This document shows positions 15,806 to 25,508 of a DNA stretch of 62,781 bases, piece after piece. The DNA is taken from positions 8,628-71,408 of the forward strand of contig SHNJ01000020.1 in assembly GCA_004295055.1 (NCBI GenBank). The letters are read 5' to 3'. Every line of letters starts with the position of its first letter. Position 1 is the first letter of the stretch. This DNA comes from Alphaproteobacteria bacterium (GTDB lineage Bacteria > Pseudomonadota > Alphaproteobacteria > SHNJ01). A model generated the notes under the pieces. That model did not search any database. It was not told where the DNA came from and saw only the letters and a program-made list of their open reading frames with translations. The position numbers and the translations under genes were made by a program.

Positions 15806-17874
15806 TTTCCTTCCTTGCGCCAGGCCAGCAAAAGCAGGATCGAGCCCAATAATAAATAAGCCAATGGCGGAATTACGGCGGTTTGTTTGATGCCGGTAAT
15901 GCTGTAATTGTTGTTTTTCTTGACGCCGATCCAGCGGTGCCCGGACAGGGAACGATTGCCTTCCAAATGGCGGATATCGGGAATGCCGTCTTCGGAAATC
16001 CACCGTATCGAACCGTTGGTGGACTCGACAAAATTATTCAATTTGTCTTTGGATGACCGCAAATCGGAATATTCCAGCGGGTTTAAACCGCCGACGCCGA
16101 CCATGATGGTTTGCTTGTTGTTGGCAATGCGGTAAACGCCGGTTTTGGTGACGTTGATTTTTGTGCGCGCTAGGCCTGGCGATTCTTCGGTCAGAGTCAC
16201 TTGTTCGGTTTCATTGCCTGGTTTTGTTAGAACGATATTATTATCGCTTTGCATCAGGCTGCGCTGGGTGATTGAAATCGTGTGGCCTTGCACTTCGGCG
16301 CTTAGATCGTTTTCTTCCAGTTGCGGTTCTTTCATCAGCCAGTGCGACAGGCGGCGCAGCAATTCCGAATGCGGTCCGCCGCCGGCGTAACCGCGCGCCC
16401 ATAACCAGATTTGATCGGAAAATAATTGCGCCACGCGTCCTTGGCCGACGCGGTCCAGCACCAATAATGGCCGGTTTCCGGCGCCATCCATAATCACCGT
16501 GCCACGGCGGATCTGCGCATCCATTTGCCGCAGCCATGGCCCCCATTTGCTGGTTTTATTGTCTTTGGACAGGCCCGGCAGGCCGGAAGTAACCGGATGG
16601 CGTAACCCATCGCCGGTTAATGTGGGAACGAACTCCGCATCGATAGTTTTCTGCGCGGTGGCGGTTGGCAGAATCGTCCCGACCGGCGTATCAAATAAAC
16701 TTAAAGACACGTCGGGAACCGGGCCTTCGGCATCCAACACCGCGCCGCCTTTTTCGACGAACTCGACAATATTCAGCATATATTCATTCGGCAAAACGCT
16801 AAGCCGGCGGTAACGGTCGAAAATAATCAAGTTGAAATCGTATAATTTATCCTCGAACAATTCCTTGGTGGGGAATGCGATCAGCGACAATTCTTCGGTT
16901 GGAATCGAATCCTGTTTTTCCGGCGGACGTAAAATAGTGAAATGAACGAGATCCACCGAAGGATCGGATTTCAGGAAATTGCGCCATACCCGCGTGCCGG
17001 GATGAGGATCGCCGGAAATCAGCAACACACGCAACCGGTCGCGCACGCCATTGACGGTAACGACCGCATGGTTATTTTCATCGGATAATTCCGATGCGCC
17101 TTTTGGAATGGACAATTCGAATATATTCGGGCCGGCATGATTAATAGTCAGCGGAATTTCAACATCCCGCCCGGCGGGGATGGCTTGGTTTTGCACCACG
17201 TCGCCATCGCTGCGCAACGATAACATTACGGTGCTTTCGGCATTTAAATCGTCTTCGATATGGACGGTAATTTTTTGCGGCTGGCCGACAATGCCGAATC
17301 CAGGGCTGCGAATGATTTTTAAACGCCGGTCGTGTTCGCCGGGACTGCCGGTCAGCAATGCGTGGAAAGGTACGCCATTCAATTCATTCTGTCCGACGGG
17401 AACGTCGTGAATTTGCCCGTCCGTAATCAATACCACCGCGCCCAGATGGGTTTTTGGAATATCGCTTAAACCGCGCGCGATCGCGCCAAACAACATCGTG
17501 CCGCCCTGATCTTCGGGATTGTCGGCAACGGTGATAACGCGGTAATTGATATTCTCGGCTTCGCCCAATTTATTTTCAATCTCGCGGCGGATTTTTTCTG
17601 TCTCCGCGTCGCGGTTATTGATTTGATTGCTGGTCGATTGATCGACCACCACCAAAACCGTGTCGGGCTTGGTTTCGCGGATTTCCTCGACCAGGCTGGG
17701 ATTGGCCAGCATCAACAGGAACAGCGTAAGCGCCGATACGCGCCAGATCCAGCCGCGCGCGCCTTTGACGATGGCATAAATAGACAAAATGGCAGCCAGC
17801 GCGATCAACGCGATCATCAGCCAGTTAGGCATCAGCGGAAAAAACCGGATCAGGAGTTCGGGATTATGGTTCAT
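15802..17874 (-). CDS. Membrane protein with VWA-like domain, MoxR-operon component
   Basis: A 690-residue protein with two N-terminal membrane helices (LMIALIALAAILSIYAIV and RVSALTLFLLMLANPSL) and one C-terminal helix (AYLLLGSILLLLAWR). Between these lies a large periplasmic-size region opening with VLVVVDQSTSNQI, a VWA-like MIDAS motif (DxSxS). GAVVLITDGQIHD follows, and later a glutamine-amidotransferase-like fold region (residues about 300-480, SLIAFPTKELFEDKLYDFNLIIFDRY). This matches the large membrane component usually encoded after DUF4159 in alphaproteobacterial MoxR operons. It starts 11 bp inside the end of the preceding gene. Exact function is not established by sequence. Confidence 0.75.
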   Translation of the reverse strand: MNHNPELLIRFFPLMPNWLMIALIALAAILSIYAIVKGARGWIWRVSALTLFLLMLANPSLVEEIRETKPDTVLVVVDQSTSNQINNRDAETEKIRREIENKLGEAENINYRVITVADNPEDQGGTMLFGAIARGLSDIPKTHLGAVVLITDGQIHDVPVGQNELNGVPFHALLTGSPGEHDRRLKIIRSPGFGIVGQPQKITVHIEDDLNAESTVMLSLRSDGDVVQNQAIPAGRDVEIPLTINHAGPNIFELSIPKGASELSDENNHAVVTVNGVRDRLRVLLISGDPHPGTRVWRNFLKSDPSVDLVHFTILRPPEKQDSIPTEELSLIAFPTKELFEDKLYDFNLIIFDRYRRLSVLPNEYMLNIVEFVEKGGAVLDAEGPVPDVSLSLFDTPVGTILPTATAQKTIDAEFVPTLTGDGLRHPVTSGLPGLSKDNKTSKWGPWLRQMDAQIRRGTVIMDGAGNRPLLVLDRVGQGRVAQLFSDQIWLWARGYAGGGPHSELLRRLSHWLMKEPQLEENDLSAEVQGHTISITQRSLMQSDNNIVLTKPGNETEQVTLTEESPGLARTKINVTKTGVYRIANNKQTIMVGVGGLNPLEYSDLRSSKDKLNNFVESTNGSIRWISEDGIPDIRHLEGNRSLSGHRWIGVKKNNNYSITGIKQTAVIPPLAYLLLGSILLLLAWRKEGK

Positions 17875-20566
17875 TGCCCAAACGCTCCAAAATTGCGGGG
17901 ACGTGGACTTGATCGGATTTGTAATTTCCGGTCAATGCGTACATCACCAAATTCACCCCAAATCGCCGCGCCATTTCCCGCTGCTGCTCGCCGCCCGGCA
18001 CCACTGGAAACATCGGTTTGCCGGTTTTATCGACCGCCCAGGCGGCTGCCCAGTCTTCTGTGCCGACAATCACCGGCGATACGCCGTCGAAATAACTCGA
18101 CTCGCTATCGACCAGCCAAAGGGTTTTGTCGTTCCAGCGGCCGGGCCATTCTTTTAATAAATAAAAACTGCGCAGCAGAACGTGATTTTTATCGATGGTA
18201 TTCAAAATCGGAATATCGATATTCTGAAAATAATTGGCCAGGATATTTTGCGAAATCGATGCGCCGTTGCCGTCGCGCGTGTCGATGACGATCATTCCGC
18301 CATTATGCAAATAATTATTGATCCGGTACGTTGCGGTTGGCGACAAAATCGGCGCATTCGGCGCGACCGGCCAGTATAATAGCGGATAAAAAGCCAGCTC
18401 GTCCTTGTCCGGATCAAGGCCGATCGGCCCTTCGGCTTCTACCGCCGTGCGGGAACGCAAAACGCGCGATAGGCCGGCAAGTCCGGCCTCGCTGACCCGG
18501 TCGATTTCCTGCACATAGGTTTTGATGTACGCCAGACGCAGATGTTTCGCGGCTTCCATTGCGGTTTGATCGGCCATCGCAGGGGACGAGGCGAATAAAA
18601 TGCCGAGCGCAATCGCGGAAATCCAGGAACGCTGCAATCCCGGCAAAAGACCGCGAATATTGAGGCCAATAATCATATCGATCAGCGCCAGCAACGCGGC
18701 GAGCAAATATAATATTGGGCGAACGTCCTTTTCGCGGCTTTTCAGATCGCTCATCAATTCGACGTCTTTTGGCAACGCGGTTACCGGTTCCATCGCGGCG
18801 GTATGATCGCTGAGGTTGAACGCTTTTTTATCCGTGTCGGTGCCATAATATCCGGGCGGCAAAATCGGGCTGGCGCGGCGGGTAATCAATTCTTCGGCCT
18901 GTATAGTTTTAACATAAGAAGGCGGCGCTTGCAGTTGACCGAATCCATCCAGCATTTGGTGCAAATTCAACCCGCCTTCGTTGCCTTGGGCGATAATGCC
19001 TTGGCTGCTCCAGATCAAGCGTTGCAACATTTCAACGAACAGCCCCGATAAAATCAAATTCGACCAATTGTGATTCGCGGCGACATGAAAAAAGGCCAAT
19101 TGCCCGTCGCCCAATTTATCCCCAGTTACCAGCGGCGTACCGTCTTGCAGCGAAGCCCAAGTCTTGCCGGCCAAATCCGGCGTTGGCGTGGTCAGCAATT
19201 GCTTGTTGACCTTGATATCGCCTGGCACTTGCAATCCTGCAAAAGGCCCGATTTCCGGCATAGGCGCCAGCGCCAAAGGTTCCGACCAGGAAAGATTGCC
19301 GCTGAGGTTGCGCGGTTTATCGTGAATCGGAACCGGCAGCAATTTGGTATTGGACTGCAAATTGTCTCCCGCAAAACGGATCAGCAATCCGCCTTTTTTG
19401 ACCCAATCCTCCAATTGCACGGCCTCGGTATCGGTTGGATTGTTGGCATCGGTTAAAATAATCGCGGCGACATTGGCTTTTAATACTTCATCGATATCGC
19501 CATGGATAATATCGGCGAATGGCGTGATCGCGCGTTCAATAAAATATAAATCGTCCAGCAACGGCTTGCTGGAATCCATCGCTTGCGTGGTCACAATTCC
19601 AACCGGATGCTGGCGGCCCATTTCATCCATCAAATACGTCGTTGCGGCATTGACTTGTTCGGTCAACACCACGCGCGATATTTTATTTTTCACGTCCAGC
19701 GGCAAATCCAATTTTGCCTTGGCGGTATTTTTGTCTTTTTCGAACGATATTTCTTTTTGGCCCATGGCGCGGCCATCTTCGTCGAACGCTTGTACCAGAA
19801 TATTGGCGGGCATTAATGCGGATTCAAATGGCAAGGTGCGGCGCGCGACAAGATCGATCCCGCCCACGGCCCAGGGATCGGCGGATAACATATATATTGG
19901 CTGATCGCCGCGCAGAATAAAATGAACCCGGCCGGCGCTGCTTAGTTTGTCCATCAATTCGTAAAAATTCTCGCTCATCAATCCGCCGCTGAACCAGAAT
20001 ATGTCCGGATTCGGCACCAGTTTTTTCGCCGACACATCGCGCATTGCTAAATCGTAACGCGCCGCCCATGGCAGGGGGCGCAATCCTTTGACGATTTGTT
20101 GCGCTTCGGCGGCGGCCAGATAATCGGTGGCAAAACCGAATTTGCTGTCGGGGTTTGGCGCGGTCGTGATAATTTGCACCGGTTTGTTTTCCCGCTGAGC
20201 TACATCCAGAATTTGTTGAATCTGCTGGCCGGTGGAATTCCAGTTCCGCGCCGCTGACCAACTGTTGTCGATCACCAGTAAAATCGAATTGCGCGTGGTC
20301 AATTGCTGTTCCGGATTCAATACCGGATGCGATGCGCCCAGAATGACCAAAACAATTAAAATAATCCGCAGCAATAACAGCCACCATGGCGCGCGGCGCG
20401 GGGTGTCTTCCTGCTGCTTTAAGAATTTTAAAAGACGAATTGCCGGAAACTCAATATGTTTTGGGGCTGGCGGCGTAAATCGCACGATCTGCCACAAAAT
20501 TGGCAGGATAATCAAAGCCAGCAAGTGCCACGGCGATAGAAACGCGATAAAGCCGAGGGAAAACAT
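17864..20566 (-). CDS. BatA-type N-terminal / DUF4159 membrane protein
   Basis: A 900-residue protein. It starts with the BatA-like double helix (FIAFLSPWHLLALIILPILWQIV, then PWWLLLLRIILIVLVILGASHP) and a VWA-like segment beginning NSILLVIDNSWSAARNW. A central membrane segment follows near residue 630 (PILYLLAALLALIDMIIGLNI), then a second hydrophobic segment ending ASSPAMA, and finally a DUF4159 domain (about residues 690-895, KHLRLAYIKTYV ... FYPLLYWPV ... IVIDTRDG). Its start overlaps the DUF58 stop by one base. Such proteins act with MoxR ATPases in envelope-associated complexes, but the biochemical role is not defined. Confidence 0.85.
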   Translation of the reverse strand: MFSLGFIAFLSPWHLLALIILPILWQIVRFTPPAPKHIEFPAIRLLKFLKQQEDTPRRAPWWLLLLRIILIVLVILGASHPVLNPEQQLTTRNSILLVIDNSWSAARNWNSTGQQIQQILDVAQRENKPVQIITTAPNPDSKFGFATDYLAAAEAQQIVKGLRPLPWAARYDLAMRDVSAKKLVPNPDIFWFSGGLMSENFYELMDKLSSAGRVHFILRGDQPIYMLSADPWAVGGIDLVARRTLPFESALMPANILVQAFDEDGRAMGQKEISFEKDKNTAKAKLDLPLDVKNKISRVVLTEQVNAATTYLMDEMGRQHPVGIVTTQAMDSSKPLLDDLYFIERAITPFADIIHGDIDEVLKANVAAIILTDANNPTDTEAVQLEDWVKKGGLLIRFAGDNLQSNTKLLPVPIHDKPRNLSGNLSWSEPLALAPMPEIGPFAGLQVPGDIKVNKQLLTTPTPDLAGKTWASLQDGTPLVTGDKLGDGQLAFFHVAANHNWSNLILSGLFVEMLQRLIWSSQGIIAQGNEGGLNLHQMLDGFGQLQAPPSYVKTIQAEELITRRASPILPPGYYGTDTDKKAFNLSDHTAAMEPVTALPKDVELMSDLKSREKDVRPILYLLAALLALIDMIIGLNIRGLLPGLQRSWISAIALGILFASSPAMADQTAMEAAKHLRLAYIKTYVQEIDRVSEAGLAGLSRVLRSRTAVEAEGPIGLDPDKDELAFYPLLYWPVAPNAPILSPTATYRINNYLHNGGMIVIDTRDGNGASISQNILANYFQNIDIPILNTIDKNHVLLRSFYLLKEWPGRWNDKTLWLVDSESSYFDGVSPVIVGTEDWAAAWAVDKTGKPMFPVVPGGEQQREMARRFGVNLVMYALTGNYKSDQVHVPAILERLGNEP

Positions 20567-21450
20567 TACACCACCCGCCGTTCGGACAGAGTCATATATA
20601 ATTCCATCAATGCTTTTTCAGGGGGCCGGTCGGTGCGGTGGAAACTGTAACTCCATCCGGCTTGCTTGCAAACCAATTCAACGCCCTGGCGGTGCGATTC
20701 CGCCCGGCGCGCATACGATTCACGCAACGCATCGGCGCGTTTTACCTCGAGCCAGCCATCGTCTTCTTCCAGGCCTTCGAATATCGCGCGGCCACGGAAT
20801 GGCAAATCGATTTCCGCCGGATCGAATACCTGTAAAATATGCCCCTTTACGCTGATCGCGGCATAAGATTGGATCAATTTGCGGATATCGCGGATGGGGG
20901 ACAGAAAATCGCCGATGAAAACCACTTGAGAGTGCCGCGGCAGAATATAATAAGGCGGCAAATTGTCGGTGCGGCGCTTTTCATCGATCATAAATTCCGT
21001 GGCGCGGTACAATCCGTGCTTGCCGGTCATTGGCGGCAGTCCCGATGCCAGGATGGCAAACCGTTCGCCGGATCTTGCCAGCAAAGCGATAATCGCCAAC
21101 AGCAATAACGCGCCGCGGCGAACCTTGGACGGGAATTTCTTTTTCGACCGGTATACCATCGACATGGATGTATCGGCCCATAGCCACAAAGTTTGCGGCG
21201 CTTCCCATTCTTTTTGCCGGACGAACAAATCTTCGGCGCGCGCGGAACGGCGCCAATCGATAATCGCCGCCGGATCGCCGGGTAAATAAGGGCGATATTG
21301 CCAGAAATTGTCGCCTTGTCCCGCGCGGCGCAAGCCGTGCAAGCCCTGTGCGACCGTGGCGGCAATTTTCTCCGCTTCCAGCAACAGCGGCGGCAGGCGC
21401 GAAGCCAAAGCTTCGGCGCGATTTTGAATCTTTAGCGGGTTGACCGGCAT
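20566..21450 (-). CDS. DUF58 domain protein (MoxR partner)
   Basis: A 294-residue protein with the DUF58 signature YRPYLPGDPAAIIDWRRSARAEDLFVRQKEWE at residues 58-90, followed by a VWA-like alpha/beta fold (TLWLWADTSMSM). DUF58 proteins are regularly encoded directly after MoxR AAA ATPases and are thought to be their VWA-type partners. It begins three bases after the moxR stop and overlaps the next gene by one base, so it sits in the middle of a tightly coupled operon. Confidence 0.9.
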   Translation of the reverse strand: MPVNPLKIQNRAEALASRLPPLLLEAEKIAATVAQGLHGLRRAGQGDNFWQYRPYLPGDPAAIIDWRRSARAEDLFVRQKEWEAPQTLWLWADTSMSMVYRSKKKFPSKVRRGALLLLAIIALLARSGERFAILASGLPPMTGKHGLYRATEFMIDEKRRTDNLPPYYILPRHSQVVFIGDFLSPIRDIRKLIQSYAAISVKGHILQVFDPAEIDLPFRGRAIFEGLEEDDGWLEVKRADALRESYARRAESHRQGVELVCKQAGWSYSFHRTDRPPEKALMELYMTLSERRVV

Positions 21451-21453
21451 GAA

Positions 21454-22470
21454 TTAGCGCAATGGTTCAAGCAAGCGATTGATAATACTGTCGATGGTGA
21501 CGCCTTCGGCGCGCGCGGCGAAATTAAGCGCCATGCGGTGGCGTAAAATCGGGTGGGCCAGGGCGATGATGTCGTCGACCGACGGCGACAAGCGGCCTTG
21601 CAACATGGCGCGGGCGCGGCAGGCCATCATTAATGCCTGGCTGGCGCGTGGGCCAGGACCCCAGGCGACATAGGATGTCACATCGTCGAATTCGCTGTCG
21701 TTCGGACGGCCGGCGCGGACCAAGGTTAGAATCGCATTCACGAAATTTTCGCCAACTGGCATGCGGCGCAAGATATTTTGTCCTTGAAGCAACTGATCCG
21801 GCGTAATCACGGCTTGCGGCTTGGCTTCGTCCGCGCCAGTGGTGGTCAGCAGCATTTTATGTTCGGCTTCGCGGTCCGGATATCCGACATCGATTTGCAG
21901 CAAAAAACGATCCAATTGCGCTTCGGGCAATGGATATGTGCCTTCCTGTTCCAATGGATTTTGCGTCGCCAGCACATGAAACGGCGATGGCAAATCGTAA
22001 TGTTGTCCGGCAACCGATACGCGGCGTTCCTGCATGGCTTGTAATAAAGCCGATTGCGTGCGTGGGCTGGCGCGGTTGATTTCATCGGCCATCAATAACT
22101 GGCAAAATACCGGGCCTTTGATGAACCGGAAAAAACGCTCGCCGGTCTGGGATTCTTCCAAAACTTCGGAACCGATAATATCGGCGGGCATTAAATCGGG
22201 CGTACATTGAATACGTTTGTCCAACAATCCCGTGACCTGGGCGATGGTTTCAACCAATTTGGTTTTGGCAAGACCGGGCACGCCAATTAACAATCCATGT
22301 CCGCCGGCCAATAAGGTGATCAAAGTTTGCTCGATCACTTCGGCCTGGCCGAAAATGACCCGCGACACCATATCGCGCGCGTGCTGAAACTTCTTTCCTA
22401 AATTTTCGATTTCTCGGATGGTTTGCTGAACGTCTTGCGATGGATGGGTCGGTGGAAGATCGGTGGGCAC
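21454..22470 (-). CDS. MoxR-family AAA+ ATPase
   Basis: A 338-residue AAA+ chaperone-like ATPase. Walker A is GVPGLAKTKLVE near residue 61. Walker B and the family-specific segment are LLMADEINRASPRTQSALLQAMQERRVSV near residue 127. Sensor 1 is ATQNPLEQEGTYPLPEAQLDRF. It heads the operon MoxR-DUF58-DUF4159-VWA membrane protein-EamA transporter. MoxR proteins help assemble or activate protein complexes, for instance inserting cofactors, through VWA partners; the client here is unknown. Confidence 0.95.
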   Translation of the reverse strand: MPTDLPPTHPSQDVQQTIREIENLGKKFQHARDMVSRVIFGQAEVIEQTLITLLAGGHGLLIGVPGLAKTKLVETIAQVTGLLDKRIQCTPDLMPADIIGSEVLEESQTGERFFRFIKGPVFCQLLMADEINRASPRTQSALLQAMQERRVSVAGQHYDLPSPFHVLATQNPLEQEGTYPLPEAQLDRFLLQIDVGYPDREAEHKMLLTTTGADEAKPQAVITPDQLLQGQNILRRMPVGENFVNAILTLVRAGRPNDSEFDDVTSYVAWGPGPRASQALMMACRARAMLQGRLSPSVDDIIALAHPILRHRMALNFAARAEGVTIDSIINRLLEPLR

Positions 22471-22618
22471 GGATGGCTCCTTAACAGGCTTTGGGGGAAA
22501 AGCAATTTATATCAGTATCTTATACGCGCACCAATTCTGCCAGTAAACATTGCAATTGTCATAAAAAATCAACATGATTATGGCATAAAGCCGTTGTTTA
22601 ATTGGATATAGAGAGAAT

Positions 22619-23614
22619 ATGACTAAAGTAACCAGACAGCCGTATAATGCGATCGATTTAAAAGGTTTAATCGGTCGATGCCGATCCATCGTCAACCGCA
22701 ATGGGGACTTGGGCATCGATGTTGCTCACGCGTTTTATTGGATTCTACGCGGTCGTCCCCTTGCAGAAATTGTGGATCTGCATCCAGCGGCCGATATGGA
22801 CGGTGTGGTGTTCCCATTTATACGATCTTATCTTTCTGCCATTACGGCGGAAAATTGCGATCAATTAATTGGGAATCGCGCCGAACGATTAAAAATTTTA
22901 GAAAAAATAAAAGCAACCCAAGCAGGGGCCACATTTTATAATCTGAACGTTGTCGATAAAGACCCCAATTTGCCGTGGGAAGTTATTGAACAGGTTGATA
23001 GTAAATGGAATATAAGAATAGGGGAGCGGAAAGAAGCGAAACCTAAACGGTTCGTTCCAAAAAAAACCGCCGCAACGAATGCCGCCGATCCAACTTGTGT
23101 CGGCCATGTTAGTAAAGTGGTTGTTGTCCCTGTATTGCTGCCATTGCCAATGGCGGTGTCACGTCCAAGAGCGATTCGAACAAGTTTCCGAATAGATCTC
23201 ACGACAACTACGCCAAAACAAAGTTTAACCGAGTTTTTACGATCCAAAGGCTGTAGAAATTTTGCCGATGCGATTAGAGAGGTATGCAGACATATCGGAC
23301 TTTCTTTGATTTGTGATGATATCTTAGCAAGATTTAGCGTATCACCCCAATCGGGTAGGTTAACTATTCAGAGAAGTGCGGGAAGTAAACAAAGCATGTT
23401 GTTATTTAATGGTGGCTTCTCGGAATATTTCACATCCTCCGCTTCGGCCGACGATGCAGCACAAAGAATTTTTAATGTGGTTAATGCGCTAGCCAAACCC
23501 GAAACTGTTACTGCTTCAGAAGCTTTAGGTTATACTAGACGATCCATACCATCCGAATTAGCGCCTGGCGGCAAAAGCGTTCATGCAGTCAGAGCTGCTG
23601 TTTGCGCGCGGTAA
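22619..23614 (+). CDS. Unrecognised 331-residue protein
   Basis: I do not recognise this protein. It has no signal peptide. A first domain spans about residues 1-135 (MTKVTRQPYNAIDLKGLIGRC, then HAFYWILRGRPLAEIVDLHPAADMDGVVFPFIRSYL). A basic linker (ERKEAKPKRFVPKKTAA) and a Pro/Val-rich segment come next, and a second domain from about residue 200 (SLTEFLRSKGCRNFADAIREVCRHIGLSLICDD). The gene uses more AGA, TTA and ATA codons than its neighbours, hinting at recent acquisition. A GAGAGA site precedes the ATG. It stands alone between the MoxR operon and cca. Confidence 0.6.
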   Translation: MTKVTRQPYNAIDLKGLIGRCRSIVNRNGDLGIDVAHAFYWILRGRPLAEIVDLHPAADMDGVVFPFIRSYLSAITAENCDQLIGNRAERLKILEKIKATQAGATFYNLNVVDKDPNLPWEVIEQVDSKWNIRIGERKEAKPKRFVPKKTAATNAADPTCVGHVSKVVVVPVLLPLPMAVSRPRAIRTSFRIDLTTTTPKQSLTEFLRSKGCRNFADAIREVCRHIGLSLICDDILARFSVSPQSGRLTIQRSAGSKQSMLLFNGGFSEYFTSSASADDAAQRIFNVVNALAKPETVTASEALGYTRRSIPSELAPGGKSVHAVRAAVCAR

Positions 23615-23687
23615 TAATTTTTATTCCCGACTTTTTCTTATCAGCCACATAGTTGCGATGATTTTATAAGCGTGATAGGTTCGGGGT

Positions 23688-24905
23688 ATGACCGCGCCGA
23701 CCATCAATCTTCCGTCCGAAATGAACAATGATTCTATCACCGCCGTGCTGCGCGCGCTGACGGCGGATGGCCAGATAGTGCGTTTTGTCGGTGGGTGCGT
23801 GCGCGATGCGATTTTAAACCGTCCGCTGGCGGATATTGATCTGGCCACGCCGGATGTGCCGCAAAAAGTGATCGAGTTGTTGCAACGGGCGCATATTAAA
23901 TTTGTGCCAACGGGCATCGATCATGGAACCATTACCGCTATTTCCGGCGCCAAGGCATATCAAGTCACCACTTTGCGCCGAGATATCGAAACGGATGGCC
24001 GCCATGCGACGGTGACTTTTACGGACAACTGGGCCGAAGATGCGGCGCGGCGCGATTTTACCATGAACGCGATATATTGCGATGGGGCGGGGCATTTGTT
24101 CGATCCGCTGGGCGCCGGGATCGAGGATGCGCGCGCGGGACGGGTGCGGTTTGTGGGAAACGCGGCTGACCGGATCGGCGAGGATTATTTACGGATTTTG
24201 CGTTTTTTCCGTTTCTACGCGCATTATGGGCAGATGGATTTGAACCGTTCGGAATTGGAAGCCTGCCGCTCTGCGGCGGCGCATCTTCAGCGCCTGTCGG
24301 CGGAAAGAGTGCGGGATGAATTTTTAAAATTGCTTGCCGCCCGTCAGGCAGCAAGAATTTTGCAACTGATGCTGGATTACGATGTTTTGCCGCAAATCAT
24401 ATCCGCAGCGCAATTTGCCATGATCAATTCGCTGGCCGGCTTGGAAATGCATTCCGATGCGGTAAGGCGTCTTGCGGCGTTGATGATTGAAAATCATTTG
24501 AATGCCGATGACTTGGCGGCGCGATTTAAATTGTCGAATGAACAAAAAGAACGGCTGGAGTTTTTGCAACGCGGTTTTGCGGCGCGGACAACGCCGACTC
24601 CGCAGGAATGGCAAAAAATCATATATTATGCCGGGCAGTCCCGCGCGGTTGATTTGGCGTATTTGTGGGCCGCCGAAGGATTGTGGGAAGATTATAAATT
24701 CGCGGAAAATCTGCAACTGGCGCTGCAATGGCAAGATCGCCGTTTGCCGGTTGGCGGCGAAGATTTAATCGCGCTGGGCATTCCGCAAGGCCCCAAATTG
24801 GGCGAGTATTTGGCGGCGGTGGAAAGCTGGTGGGTGGAAGGAAATTTTTCAGCCGGACGCGAGCAATGTCTGGCCCATCTCCGGCAACTGGCCGGTTTGG
24901 CGTAA
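23688..24905 (+). CDS. cca: CCA tRNA nucleotidyltransferase / poly(A) polymerase family
   Basis: A 405-residue class II nucleotidyltransferase that adds or repairs the 3' CCA of tRNAs. The N-terminal head has VRFVGGCVRDAILNRPLADIDLATPDVP with the catalytic pair DID near residue 51. It is followed by GTITAISGAKAYQVTTLRRD and ARRDFTMNAIYCD. The RNA-binding signature GEDYLRILRFFRFYAHYG lies near residue 165. Length is as expected. The last 57 bp overlap, tail-to-tail, the 3' end of trmL on the other strand, so the two C-termini share sequence in opposite frames. One encoded tRNA in this window already carries its CCA, so the enzyme may be mainly for repair. Confidence 0.93.
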   Translation: MTAPTINLPSEMNNDSITAVLRALTADGQIVRFVGGCVRDAILNRPLADIDLATPDVPQKVIELLQRAHIKFVPTGIDHGTITAISGAKAYQVTTLRRDIETDGRHATVTFTDNWAEDAARRDFTMNAIYCDGAGHLFDPLGAGIEDARAGRVRFVGNAADRIGEDYLRILRFFRFYAHYGQMDLNRSELEACRSAAAHLQRLSAERVRDEFLKLLAARQAARILQLMLDYDVLPQIISAAQFAMINSLAGLEMHSDAVRRLAALMIENHLNADDLAARFKLSNEQKERLEFLQRGFAARTTPTPQEWQKIIYYAGQSRAVDLAYLWAAEGLWEDYKFAENLQLALQWQDRRLPVGGEDLIALGIPQGPKLGEYLAAVESWWVEGNFSAGREQCLAHLRQLAGLA

Positions 24906-25361
24906 CGCTTCGGACAATGTAATCGCGGCGGCCAGCGCCACATTCAACGACCGGCCTTGCGACTGCGGAATAAAAATAGATTCATCGGCGGCGTCATATA
25001 CTTCGCGCGGCGTGCCGGCGCTCTCGCGGCCGACAATCAAAACATCGTACGGCGCGAAGGTGAATTTTTGATAAGGCGTTTTGCCGTCCGTTTCGACCAG
25101 CACCAGGCGGCCGGTTTTTGCATTCATAAAATTGGAAAAAGAGGCGTGGCGCGTGACGGCCGCAAGGTCGATATAATCCATTCCCGCGCGCCGCAATTTT
25201 GAATCCGAAAAGGGGAAGCCGCAGGGTTCAATAATATCCAATCCCACGCCAAAACAGGCGCAAAGACGCATTAACGCACCGGTATTTTGTGGAATATCAG
25301 GCTGATACAACGCAAGCCGCATAAAGGGTCCAGGGGGTAAGGCAGGGCGATCACGATTCAT
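24849..25361 (-). CDS. trmL: tRNA (cytidine(34)-2'-O)-methyltransferase TrmL
   Basis: A SPOUT-family methyltransferase that 2'-O-methylates the wobble base of tRNA-Leu. The core begins RLALYQPDIPQNTGALMRLCACFGVGLDIIEPCGFPFSDSKLRRAGMDY. The SPOUT knot is represented by DVLIVGRESAGTPREVYDAADESIFIPQSQGRSLNVALAAAI. An ATG at 25361 (MNRDRPALPPGPF-) has an AGGA site nearby, giving 170 residues. The alternative at 25322 (MRLALYQP) gives the family's usual 157. The 57-bp antiparallel overlap with cca covers its C-terminus. Confidence 0.92.
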   Translation of the reverse strand: MNRDRPALPPGPFMRLALYQPDIPQNTGALMRLCACFGVGLDIIEPCGFPFSDSKLRRAGMDYIDLAAVTRHASFSNFMNAKTGRLVLVETDGKTPYQKFTFAPYDVLIVGRESAGTPREVYDAADESIFIPQSQGRSLNVALAAAITLSEALRQTGQLPEMGQTLLASG

Positions 25362-25508
25362 GCACAATCCTATAAATGCCCTGATTTTTTTGTGCCTTTT
25401 CGATTGTAAATCGGCTAAAAACCATAGGTTATTCAACCATATAATCCAAAAATATCGCAAAGAAAATAAGAATTCTATACCAAGATCACTTTTATATAAG
25501 GACGAACG

